Positions 12,772 to 23,671 of a DNA stretch of 64,000 bases are shown piece after piece; the stretch's first letter is position 1; the number at the start of each line of letters is the position of its first letter. The translations under genes and the position numbers were made by a program. The stretch is from Tomocerus qinae (taxonomy: Eukaryota > Arthropoda > Collembola > Entomobryomorpha > Tomoceridae), in contig CM034546.1 of the NCBI GenBank assembly GCA_020055645.1, positions 5,704,001 through 5,768,000 of the forward strand, given 5' to 3'. The notes below the pieces were generated by a model. That model saw nothing but the letters and a program-made list of their open reading frames with translations, did not search any database and was not told where the DNA came from.

Positions 12772-13103
12772 GTAACAAAGAAAATTATTATTTACTCTGA
12801 GATCAAAAGTCAGACTCACTTTTGCATGTTTTACAAAATGAAATGCATCATCGGTTTAAGAAAATACCCACCCATGCTAAACGTTTCATTGCATAATCTC
12901 AGTCCATTCGAAAGTTTTTGTAACAATACAATACTTACTTATCCGTAAAAAAGCAACCACGACCACAGGGACAAAATCCTAAGGCTATTAGGCTATCGGG
13001 GACAAACTGCTACTTAAAGATAGGCATATGGTAAATATTAATGTAAAGCTTACTTTGCTGTTTCTTGTTGTAAATTCAAGGAACGGGTTAAACAAAGGGA
13101 AAA

Positions 13104-14108
13104 ATGCAAAAATGTTGCTGTTGCGTCGAATTGAAAAATGGAGGAATAATAATCGGCTGCCTACAACTGGTAAGTCTAACTGGTTACAACAATACACAAT
13201 CTTTTATTTTTAAAAAATCCTGAAAGTTTAGATAATGATTATCAGTTTGTTGTAGTTGTAGATATTCGTTGTCCGTTGCCAATAATAATATAAGAACGTT
13301 TTGCTGTTAGGAAATATTTTCATGATCTTGGATTTGATATCAATACTAGGGTTACAATCATAATAAAACAGAATTGTTTTCCTAAATTGCAATTTAAATA
13401 TTTAAGGGTTTAACATTAATATTTAACAGATTGGAGCATTGTATGGGGTCTATAGGAACTTAAATGGAATTGCATTAATTTCTTATGAGAGTAAAACAAG
13501 AATTGAAGATTACACCGACCAAATAGGTAATGATAATAATGATACATATAATTACTAATTAATCCGAGAAATACTGAAAATAAACTTTAGGTAAGAATTC
13601 TCATGATTTTATCCGGATTTACAATAAATAATATTTTTGACAAATATTGCAGTGCTCAAGAAATTGTCGGTGATGATGTATACTTTGTAACATGCCTTTC
13701 TACCATACAAATTTTCGTCGCCTTCTTTTTGTTAACAGGTATTATGACGGTGAGTTATTAAAATATTTGCAAAGGTTTCGTTACAAACCGTGTATTTGTT
13801 TTAAATTTAAATCATTTTACAATTCTACATTGTAGAGAAAGACGTTCTTGATGACAGGTTGGATCGGCTACCAATGTGTGAGCATCATTATTCATTCTAT
13901 AATGGGTTTCATTTTCTATGGATACAGTGTTGTCACATTGCATATATACATCTACTACGCGGGCTACGTTTTTCAATTGTTTTTGAGTATCCTTTTAGAA
14001 TTGTATTTTATTTACGTGATCGTACAACTCCGAAAGAAAATAAATGAAGAGGTTGGTCTAGAGAGTGGGAATAATCAAGCTCAAGTTACATTTACATCTA
14101 ATGTCTAA
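13104..14108 (+). CDS. Four-pass membrane protein with Cys-rich N-terminus
   Basis: Model of five exons: 13104-13169, 13430-13526, 13569-13590, 13653-13749 and 13836-14108, giving 184 residues. The start is MQKCCCCVELKNGGIIIG, a Cys cluster followed by a hydrophobic segment, typical of small arthropod four-pass proteins of unknown function (LAPTM-like in layout). Membrane segments lie near residues 13-35, 70-90, 100-130 and 135-160, with a hydrophilic tail. The third exon is only 22 nt. It is required because joining the flanking exons directly gives a stop, while including it keeps phase, and a near-consensus branch site TACTAAT precedes it. A broken copy lies on the minus strand at 21935-22115. 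Function unknown. Confidence 0.65.
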
Positions 14109-14639
14109 GGCTAAAATGTCTATGGACAACTTCAACATATCACTTTAGTATTTAAATGGGAAATAAAATTTTCTTCATTTCTTTGTCGAGTATTGAGCAA
14201 TTATTTCGTCACAATCTACAATTATTAGGGAATAAATGCCCTCATAACAATTTTCTTGAGATTCTGTCTGTGTGTCCCAAGGCCTTGACAGCCATTATTG
14301 AAATTAAGGAAATATTGCAACTACAGCAATGTAAAAGACAGCCTATATATATAGTAATATGGGGAAGCGAAAACGTATCCAGATGGGCTTAGGAGGTCGT
14401 CCAGCACTTCTCAAGTTTCCAGTTCGGATTTTATTAAACATTTAGTAAAAACCGAATTTTCACAATTCAATCTGAAAGTTCAGATTTTATTAAATTTTTA
14501 TTACTCGCTTAAGCGATTATTATTGATGAGTTAATATCCTGATGGGGGTGGATTCTAATACAGTGTATATATATATATCAACTTTATTGCGTTGTGGTCG
14601 GATAAATGTTTCGTCTGCCAGCGAATGATTTCTAAAATG
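14109..14639. other. No gene recognised
   Basis: 3' flank of the four-pass protein gene. A 78-codon frame here has no recognisable content. Confidence 0.4.
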
Positions 14640-15060
14640 ACATTACAATAGAATTTCTCCGATTTTGGGGTATATGGTATAAAGAGAACTGGATGGATCT
14701 AAGAAACAGAAATGAGAAGGTTTTGTTCGGTTGGAGGTAAAAGCCAATATTATACAGATCTGTCAGTCCAATAGTACCTTGTTGCAGAGTGGAAGCAATA
14801 TCAGTCCAATATTCTGGTCCTGCAACTCCAGCAGCCATAAAGCAGTAGACTGTGCTCCGACCCTGATCTCGGTTAAGAGACTCGGGTATTACTCGGTAAA
14901 TTATCGATTGCGTTATCGTTGGCTTTGTATTCCTGACCTGTGTGGAATTCTGCCTTCTAAATCTCAGGGAAATTATTGTCAAACACATGTCTTTAAATTT
15001 TAGCACGTTTGGCGAATTTTTCAATATTGTTGAAAATGGATATTACGTTCAAAAATTACT
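14640..15060 (-). repeat. Repeated segment T, copy 1 (coding status unclear)
   Basis: This segment recurs at 19880-20520, 22400-23330 and 26270-26790, always beside a sugar transporter gene. Copy 1 and the 22.9-kb copy share an open minus-strand frame with motifs IIYR.IP.S.NRDQ and VYCFMAAGV.GPEYWTD. In the other two copies the same region is frameshifted. The frame differs between copies mostly at replaced residues, so it is not clearly under constraint. It could be the relic of a duplicated gene or simply non-coding sequence carried along with the transporters. Confidence 0.5.
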
Positions 15061-15132
15061 CTTGGTTTCCATTTTTATTTGGAGTGCCCTCCTTGGAAGT
15101 TTTCAGCTTACGTTCTTAATGCGTCAGCTGAC

Positions 15133-15335
15133 GTAAATAAATAAAGTCACAAAGTCTGGGCCATATCTTATACAGTTCTAAGCATTCCAAGTAAGATAAT
15201 TTGCCGGTGACAACTTGTTTAAAAATCCGCTGTTTCTCACGCGATTGTCTCTGTTTGTCCCAGGGACGGTATTTTATTCTATCTATTGATTTTAGTCGCC
15301 GCATCACTAAATACACATTTCAGTAATTCAGTTAA
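15133..15335 (+). promoter_or_regulatory. Candidate core promoter of sugar transporter 1
   Basis: This block is conserved before both sugar transporter genes and, in diverged form, before the neprilysin-like gene (26790-26970). It contains TATTTTATTCTATCTA and, about 50 bp on, TTTCAGTAA, which fits the arthropod initiator TCAGT (15320-15325). Position upstream of the first exon in all three cases suggests the transcription start. Inferred from conservation only. Confidence 0.4.
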
Positions 15336-15561
15336 CCGTTCTACTGTGCTGCACAGAAATTGACTTTCGAAAGTTTTAATAATATTATAGCGTTATTTAA
15401 AACTGTAATATTATGGCGGAAAGCAAATTTATGCGTTCTGTTATTGCTAGTCTACCAAAATGTTTTTATTATACGACACAATTTATTACTTTGTGATATT
15501 GGATGACTGATGACCATTTATAACATCCACCACTGTTTATCAACTATCGAAACGATATTAA

Positions 15562-18175
15562 ATGGTAAGTATGGTAAAAAATATCTAGTTGACTGCAATA
15601 TGAATATTGATTTTAAAAAATTTCTTCATCTAACAATATTTTTGGCAATGTTGGCAAGTGGTTAAATCCACATTTGGTCAAATTGGACAAAATGGCCTGG
15701 TCGAAATGAGACAAAAAGTTGTCAAAATGAACGAAATACCATGCAAGTTGAGACTTTTACCTCAATAGTCAACAACAAATAAAAGTTATTAAAGTAGCAG
15801 ATAAAAATCAATAGAATGTGCCATTTGTGGATTGCTGTTACTAGATTAATATTTAGCTAGTTGTAGGCAATATTTCATATTCTAAATATTTAAATTTTTA
15901 TTTCTTAAGCCTAAAATAACTTGAGGCTGATTTTCGTCCATTTCGTCCATTTCATGCCGTGGCCCGAACGAAATACGAAACATTGGACGAAATGCCAACA
16001 CTGATATTTGGTAGACGTAGTAAAATTACATTAATTTGATTACGGTTTTTAGTGCATACTATTTTGATTAGTTGTGGACAAGATATAAATTGTTGAAGTT
16101 CAGTTAACCTTTTCTGTACAAAATAATATTACTTTTCATTTAGGAGATAATGATTATAATATTAATTTTAAAGGCTTGCTTTGCGTTACTCTTTTGCACC
16201 ATTGCTGCGGTTTTGGGCATACTTTACAACGGATTCTATTTGGAGTTTCTTAAACTTCATCGTCGAAAATATTTAACACGTAAAAGTACCATATTCATAA
16301 ATATGTATATATAAATATATATTATTATTTGACAGGTTAATAGAGTTAGGACTAATAAATTCTAAATTGATATGATAATTATTCATTTTCAAAGATGACG
16401 TATTGTTACCGATTGGTGAGATTTATGGATATATCTTTGTCGGCTTTGTTGGAAATAACTTCGGAAGGTTGGTCAATACAAATGTAAAACTGTAAGATTT
16501 ATTCATATTGATTTGGGATAATCTTTCACAAAATCACAATAACAGGAAAGGAGGTTTGTTGCTAAATACAATTCTAGGACTCGTTGGTGGGATTCTCTTA
16601 TTTGTTTCCGAGTTTTACCATAAAGAAGTCATTATCATCTTTGTTCTGTTTTTCATCGGAGCCAATTATGGTGGGTATAATTAATTAGTTCATTTAAAAA
16701 ACAATTCCACTCTTAAAATATGATGCTTGTGCAGAAGTGAACGCAATTCTTGTACCGCTATATCTACTGGAAATATCTCCATTGCACTTACGAGGGACTT
16801 TAGGAACACTTGGATACCTAATATATCAATTTGGGAAATTGGCATATCCAATAATTTTAAATAATCTACAATTTGAAAACCACCGGATAATTTCTCTTGG
16901 TTCGTTGTCTTAAATAAATTAATAATCCAAATTTTATAAATTATTACAATAGACAAATTAAAATGTCAAAAATTTGAAATATCTCTTGTCCCCTATCTGG
17001 GGTGTTTTTATTCAGGCTTTGGCTTATTCTTGTCTGTGTTACAAATTCTGATGTTATTCATTTGCTGTGAGTCTCCTCGATATCTTTATATTACAAAACG
17101 TGAAGAAACATTTGCCCAAAATGGTTAGTTTATCCGCGTTTGTTGTTACAATACAATAAAATACAAATTATTTATATAAATATTTGTATTATGCATAATT
17201 ATTGAAATTAATATAATACTGTATTTTTCCTTGTTAATTGAACTTTTAATATTCTTGTTGAGAAGCTTTGCACAAACTTCGAACATCTGTGAAGGAAGTA
17301 GACGACGATATCGAAGATATGCGCGCCGAAAGGGAAAACTTCACAAATATTTCTTTGTGGAAGTTGAGGATGCCACTTACAATTTGCATACTCCTCCAAA
17401 TAGCCAAGCATTCTTCAGGAATAGTTGAGGTAAATAATATATTCTTAATTAATGTCTAAGGAAATTTATTGTGGTGTTTATTAATCGTTTCTAGTTGTGG
17501 TCCTACGTAAATGATTTTATGATGAATTGGATGAAATCATATCAGAAAGTGTTCATACCTGTATTTCAATTCACAATATTTGTGGTTTCGTTGATTGCCG
17601 TCATTTGTGTTGACAAGAAAGGAGGACGTCGAAATCTGTTACTTTGGGGTGTTGGAGGGATGTTTCTATGCACTACTTTCGTCACAATATTCCCCTTTGA
17701 TTATGAAATTTCTTGGCTGTCAACGTTATCCTCGTACAGCTTTTTGATATTCTTTGCAATTGGACCTGGAAGCATTTCTGGGCTGATAACAATGGAACTT
17801 TGTACACAAGGACCTAGGCTTTTCGCCTTGATGATTGTCGAAATCATCGACCGGATTTCTACTTTAATCGCTTCACTAATCATCTCTACAACAAAAGTTT
17901 GAACCTTTATGTAGATTATTTTACACTACGAAGTTTTTTGTCTTAGTATGTAATATTTTATTCTTCTTTAACAGTGGCATCACTATGCGATTTACATTTA
18001 CGTCTCTTCAATCGTTCTTCAATTTTTTACATGGATTTTTATCAAAAAGTATTTACCAGAGACCAGGAGGAAAACATTCAAAGAGATAGCTACTCACTAC
18101 TCACTTCAAACTACAGTAACTGATACTACTGATATTAAAACTACTAAGTGCATAAATAATAATAATATTGTGTAA
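15562..18175 (+). CDS. SLC2-type sugar transporter (major facilitator), copy 1
   Basis: Exons 16174-16279 (or from 16144/16150), 16395-16467, 16546-16670, 16735-16899, 17016-17123, 17266-17429, 17495-17896 and 17975-18175. All phases agree, giving about 450 residues, normal for a 12-pass trehalose/glucose facilitator. Landmarks in order are GNNFGRKGG after the second helix, VPLYLLEISP.HLRG, CESPRYLY at the end of helix 6, the loop AL.KLR...DDIEDMRAE, and PETRRKTFKEI after helix 12. The start is probably the ATG at 15562-15564, which is followed at once by a GTAAGT donor. Splicing it to 16174, 16144 or directly starting at 16150 all stay in frame. The substrate is not predictable. Confidence 0.85.
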
Positions 18176-19879
18176 CCCTGTGTGCAATATATCAAGCCAA
18201 AACAAAGTATATGAGCAAAGGACATTACTCAGATATGTTGGTACTATCTGTTCTAAAAATGTTGAAACGTATAGAAAATAAACCAGGCTTTTAGTCTTTT
18301 ATCCAAATTAACCTATTTTTATTTTGGTGAAGGAATATGTAGATATATGTTGTTCATTCACACTATTATTATATCTAATAAACATATGTATATTATGCAT
18401 TTCAAACCAATGTATAATATTATTTAGATTGGTATTTATTTATTAAAATCCAACCATTTTACCAAAAAGTGAAATCTTTTCTAAAGTTGCAGTTTAAAGT
18501 CATTTTATCATCCGCGCCGCATTTGGGTTAATTTCAAAATATTATAGTTATTCTTGCGTCTGCGTAGTTACACGAAGTTCATCTTTTACATTTATACATT
18601 ATCACGGAATTTTTTCATTATGCGCAACTCCAGTTTACGATTATCCTATGGGTATGATGCGCAGATATTACCTTTAGCTGAGGTTTTCACAATATCGGAA
18701 TACTTATACAGAATCTTATCCTGAACAATAATTTTTTTAAAATTAAAGAATATCTAGTGCTACTTCTTCAATGCAGGACTGAGGAATTCATCTCTTCTCC
18801 AATAAATGTATTAGCTTCAGCGCATTGCTTTTGAATTAAATATTTTTTAACCTTATCTACTAAAATTATCAATACAAGTTAACTCATTAGATAGACTAAA
18901 CCATAATTGAGTATCAATGTAAGTAAACATTTTTTATACACTTGGGTATTTCCTTTATAAACTGACAGGTGTAAGTATAGCTGCGGGTAGCAAGTGAGTG
19001 TTCATTATTAAAATCGATATAATTGTTAAAATATAGAGGGCAAATGCTATAAAAGATAGGATATAATAGTTTAATAATTTCGTATTTATTAAGATTATCC
19101 AGGAATAGCCAATTATGAGACTGAGACATATCATATCCTATACGGAGTCATACTTGTCTCTATTGAAAACAAAACTTCCACGTATTAACTTATTAACAAT
19201 GTCAATATTGCATTTAGGAGCATTACTCAAGACTGCACTCATATACTGAACGTTTGCCATTAGAATTATTTTGTGTGCCATTTTCCAACGAGAAATTTAA
19301 GTTTAATCAAATTGTGCGAACGCTTTGTGTGACTGAAGAATAATTAGTAAGTCCATTATTTCAAAATTGGCATTTCAAAGTGCCCTACATCAAGCATGCC
19401 AATTCTATTATTTTTAATGATTACTGCCTCTTTCACAGTACGTGTAATTTTAGTAGTCCTCTCGTAATTTAAGATGTTGATAGTATATGCTATAAATATT
19501 GATGTACTAATTTTAATGCATTAAACATATTAGAAATTGACGGGGATAAAATTAGCAAACAAATTGACCTTATTTAGCATTTTTTCAAATATAATTTTAC
19601 CGCGAATTTTGCATTTTAATTTTATAATCAACACATTTTTTTTCTTCGGCTGCAGTAGTTGATCACATTATAAACCTTGGACACAACCTGTAACCTACAT
19701 TTTCCCACTGAATAAAATAGTTTAGCGACCTTTTGAAATGTCATGACTTCACAGGAATCTAACGTACAAACCACTCAGAAATAAAAATCAGGGAATTATA
19801 AACTTCCTCTAACCAAGTGAGTTTGTTGGTAGAATGTGAACTACTACAGTAGACAAAATACATAAAATATGCCTATTTT
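18176..19879. other. No gene recognised
   Basis: AT-rich spacer after sugar transporter 1. Short open frames only. Confidence 0.45.
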
Positions 19880-20520
19880 CGCAAGAATTCTTTATTGAGC
19901 CCTCTCTTCCACATTCAACATGGTTCATGCCGCGGTTGATTGTTTGGGAGTTGAAATCGAGAGTGAAGGGAACAAGGTCAAAGAAACAGAGAAGTTTTTG
20001 TTGGGTTGAGTGCGGAGTGCTAAAATTCAGCACATTTCGCTCAGAACTGACAGTCACATAGTAGTAGCAGTTGAAGCAAGATCAGGCCAATATTCTTGTC
20101 CTGTACCACAGCAGCTGTGAAATAGGAGACTGACTTTCAATTTGGAGACTCTGTACCGCGGAACTCGGGTATTCCCCGGTAAAATATCGATTGTCCTATC
20201 ACTGGCATTGAAATACTGACCCTGCAGAGACAGTTATATAATATATCGTCCACATCAACGGCTATAACATTATAACCGATATCTTGCCGAGGAATTTTCC
20301 GAGTTCCGAGACGGAGTCTCCGAATTGGAAGTAGCAACCCAGTTCTCTACTTTGCAGCTGACATATATGGAACAAGAATATCCGACTAATTTTACTTCCA
20401 CCACTGCTACTTTACTGACACAGATCTGGGCGAACTTCACAACATAATAGCCCACCGTCCATCAAAACCTTCTCATCTCTTTTTCGTAGTTCTCATTCTC
20501 TTCACTTCAAACCAACAAAG
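19880..20520 (-). repeat. Repeated segment T, copy 2
   Basis: Copy of the segment at 14640-15060. It extends further and includes a minus-strand frame ending in a hydrophobic stretch, with VECGREGSIKNSCEN before it. The 26.3-kb copy has the parallel VECGRDGLINKSCEK followed by a membrane-like segment and a stop. The core is duplicated within this copy: CTCGGAAAATTCCTCGGC at 20290 and a related block at 20160. Reading frames are interrupted. Confidence 0.45.
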
Positions 20521-20602
20521 TACCGCATATATTGGGCAAATGAATATCGTTGTGCCCCGTCTAAAAATTTCACTGAAAATGCTATGCAAAATTAATATAA
20601 AT

Positions 20603-21830
20603 AAAGGCGATGGCACAGACCTTATGGGAAATTGGTGGCCGACAGATTTGGCTATAATTTTTATATGTTGTAGCCCTATTTATGTGGACCAAAATTCCCT
20701 CTTGCCAAAACCCCAGATGGCGCTTCGTTCTCGAGATATCTGGGGTTAAAAATTGACCCAACGACATGTCATATATTTTATACTATCAACACTTTAACAA
20801 CAAATGACCCATCAATCGAAAGGTATTAATAAAGCCATTCCAATGAGTGCAATATTATACTTCCACGATGCATAGGTCAAAGGGTAATAGCCTCAAAGGA
20901 TATTAGGTGATTTAGTCCTTTCACATTATATATTAAATGGAGTCGAGTGACATATCATTCGACAGCATTTTGAAAGGCAATCAAAATGACACAGTAATGT
21001 ACTTCCATAACCCAAAGGTCAAAGGTTAGCAGCTTATACAAGCAACTAGGTGATTTGGTCATTTCGCATTTAGCACTAAACAACTTTGAATGAGTTGTCA
21101 TTCGAAAGGATATTGTAAACTGATTTAAATAAAGTATAGAATATGAATCCAAATCAGGTTAAAAGCTTGTACATGGCTTCAGACGATTTAATCACACTCC
21201 ACTGCATTTAATATATACCGTGAAGTGATTAAATCGTCTGATGCCATGTACAAGCTTTTAACCTTTGACCTTTACGTTTTGGAAGCATATTTTTTACTTT
21301 ATTTAAATCAGTTTACAATATCCTTTCGAATGATGTGTCATTCAACGTTGTTTAGTGCTAAAAGCGAAATGACCAAATCATCTAGTTGATTGTATAAGGT
21401 GCTAACCTTTGACCTTTGCGTTATGGAAGTACAATACTGTGCTCATTTTAATCGCCTTTCAAAATGCTGTCGAATGATATGTCACTCGACTCCATTTAAT
21501 ATATAATGTGAAAGGACTAAATCACCTAATACCCTTTTGAGGCTATTACCCTTTGACCTATGCATCGTGGAAGTATAATATTGCACTCATTGGAATGGCT
21601 TTATTAATACCTTTCGAATGATGGGTCATTTGTTGTTAAAGTGTTGATAGTATAAAATATATGACATGTCGTTGGGTCAATTTTTGACCCCAGATATCTC
21701 GAGAACGAAGCGCCATCTGGGGTTTTGGCAAGAGGGAATTTTGGTCCACATAAATAGGGCTACAACATATAAAAATTATAGCCAAATCTGTCGGCCACCA
21801 ATTTCCCATAAGGTCTGTGCCATCGCCTTT
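20603..21830. mobile_element. 1.2-kb near-perfect palindrome (foldback element)
   Basis: AAAGGCGATGGCACAGACC on the left returns inverted as GGTCTGTGCCATCGCCTTT on the right. Arms are about 600 bp with a centre of 25-30 bp near 21216. A few differences separate the arms. There is no coding frame; the open frames in it mirror each other. It lies between the two sugar transporter duplicates and abuts a broken four-pass gene copy. Confidence 0.85.
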
Positions 21831-21934
21831 GAATTATGAAGAAATAATAGCTCAATACTCGACAATGAAATGAAGTAAAGTTTATTTCCTATTTGAGTAT
21901 AAAAGTTATGCGTTTAAATAGTAATATTAGTACT

Positions 21935-22115
21935 TAGCCATAGACATCCGATGTCATCGTAACTTGAGATTGGACCATTTCATTCTACAAAAACCTCTTC
22001 ATTTACTTTCTTTCGAAGTTACACGATCTCGTAAATCAAATTATATACCTATACACATAAAAATTGAGCTTTCTGGTAATCCTCTGACATAGTAGTTGAA
22101 ATTGGCAATAAACTT
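21935..22115 (-). pseudogene. Relic of the four-pass protein gene (last exon)
   Basis: The reverse complement aligns with the end of the last exon of the gene at 13104-14108. Matching blocks include TGATTTACGAGATCGTGTAAC with TTTATTTACGTGATCGTACAAC, CGAAAGAAAGTAAATGAAGAGGTT with CGAAAGAAAATAAATGAAGAGGTT, and a shared CTCAAGTTAC. Small insertions and deletions break the frame, and nothing upstream resembles the earlier exons. Confidence 0.7.
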
Positions 22116-22564
22116 TTGCCCTGGAGAAATCCGTGAATATTGACATGCCATACTGTAATAACTATCAGTGGTTGTAGTGTAGTAAAACATTAAAAATTGT
22201 TTAATTTTTATTTTTATAGATGTAAATAATATAAGTTCAGAAATAAATGGTTGTTGTTATCAGCTGTAGTTTTTTTATATTTTATAATATAGGCTTGCAA
22301 TGACCCCTATAAATATAATTTTTATGTCCTATCTTACTCTTGTTCATTAAATTTCGTTCATGAGCTGTTTGGTTGGCGAGGAGTTGAGATGAGGAGTGAA
22401 GAGAACTAGACCTAAGAAACAGAGATGAGAAGCTTTTGTTATAGTTTGGATGCAAAGTGCTATAATACAGTTACCCTTTCCGTGTATTACTTGTTAGGAG
22501 TAAAGTGTAGCCGGTATGCGGTATTTATTTACCAAAAGTCTTTAAAATTTTTAAAAATGGCGGA

Positions 22565-22704
22565 CAGGGCCGCAGCGAGGGGGGGCACCGGGGCACGTGT
22601 CCCCCCCCCCGAAATCGCAAAAAATCGCAAAAATTTTCGCGCTCAAAAATTAGCTAATTTTTTCTTGGTGCCCCTCCCGAAATTTTTTTCTGGCTGCGGC
22701 CCTG
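22565..22704. mobile_element. hAT-like MITE, CAGGGCCGCAGC family
   Basis: Perfect ends CAGGGCCGCAGC and GCTGCGGCCCTG, flanked by ATGGCGGA and GTGGCGGA (7 of 8 identical), give a 140-bp GC-rich element with an 8-bp target duplication. It sits inside repeated segment T copy 3. A related partial end lies at 31680-31786. Confidence 0.85.
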
Positions 22705-22879
22705 GTGGCGGAAGGTGAACATCTCGGACTTGTGGCTCAGGAAAATTTGAAATTTCTAATAAGTTGTAAATTATAGCGTTGGCGCGAAATCATTTCCCGC
22801 TAACGCTATAATTCAAAAAGATATTAGATTTTTAATATTTCGGAGCCACTATTCCGAACTATTCAATTTCCGCTACTTT

Positions 22880-23330
22880 TTAGAAATTTTGAAGACTTTT
22901 GGTAAATAAATACGGGCTACACTTTAGTCGTAGGTAATACACACAAAATGTATGCTCATAAGTTACCTCATAGCCACTTGTAAGTTCGCCCAGATCTGTC
23001 AGACAAATAGAACCTAGAAAAGTGGAAGCAAGATCAGTCCAATATTCTGGTCCTGTAACTCCAGCAGCCATAAAGCAGTAGACTGTGCTCCGACTCTGAT
23101 CTCGGTTACGAGAGTCGGGTATTCCTCGGTAAATTATCGATTGCGTTATCGTTGGCTTTGTATTCCTGACCTGTGCCGAGGAATTCTGCCTTCTAAATCT
23201 CAGGGAAATTATTGTCAAACACATATGTCTTTAAATTTTAGCACGGTTGGCGAATTTCCAATTTTGTTGAAAATGGATATTACGTTCAAAAATTACTCTC
23301 GGTTTCCATTTTTATTTGGAGTGCCCTCCT
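22880..23330 (-). repeat. Repeated segment T, copy 3
   Basis: Highly similar to copy 1 at 14640-15060 and placed equally upstream of a sugar transporter gene, so part of the same tandem duplication. The minus-strand frame (22880-23224) carries the same IIYRGIP and VYCFMAAGV blocks. It begins around 22400, interrupted by the MITE at 22565. Coding status is unclear. Confidence 0.5.
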
Positions 23331-23370
23331 TGGAAGGTTTCAGCCTACATTCTTAATTCTTCTGCAGCCG

Positions 23371-23565
23371 TAAATAAGTCACAAAGTCTGGGCCATATCT
23401 TATACATTTCTAAGCATTCCAAGTAAGATAATTTGCCGGTAGCAATTTATTTAAAAATCCGCTGTATTTCACACGATTGTCTCTTTTTGTCCCAGGGACG
23501 CTATATTTTATTCTATCTAATGATTTTAGTCGCCGCATCACTAAATACACATTTCAGTAATACTT
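23371..23565 (+). promoter_or_regulatory. Candidate core promoter of sugar transporter 2
   Basis: Near-identical to 15133-15335, with TTTTATTCTATCTA and the initiator-like TTTCAGTAAT (TCAGTA at 23554). The first exon with ATG-GTAAGT follows about 118 bp on. Confidence 0.4.
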
Positions 23566-23671
23566 TTACATTATTATGCAGACACAATTTATTATTTTGT
23601 GATATTAACGTCTATGTTGGATGACTGACGACCATAATTATAATTTGTCAACTATCAAAACGATACTAAAT

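Noticed and set aside
14156..14392. 78-codon frame after the four-pass gene
   Set aside because: Ordinary 3' flank; no hydrophobic or domain pattern, not conserved in the relic at 21935.
20090..20180. Tetraspanin large loop (a CCG followed by EYW) in segment T copy 2
   Set aside because: Only one of four copies shows CCG, in a frame not shared by the others, and no tetraspanin membrane segments accompany it.
22425..22718. 97-codon plus-strand frame rich in A, R and G
   Set aside because: Passes through the GC-rich MITE at 22565-22704; composition is that of the element.
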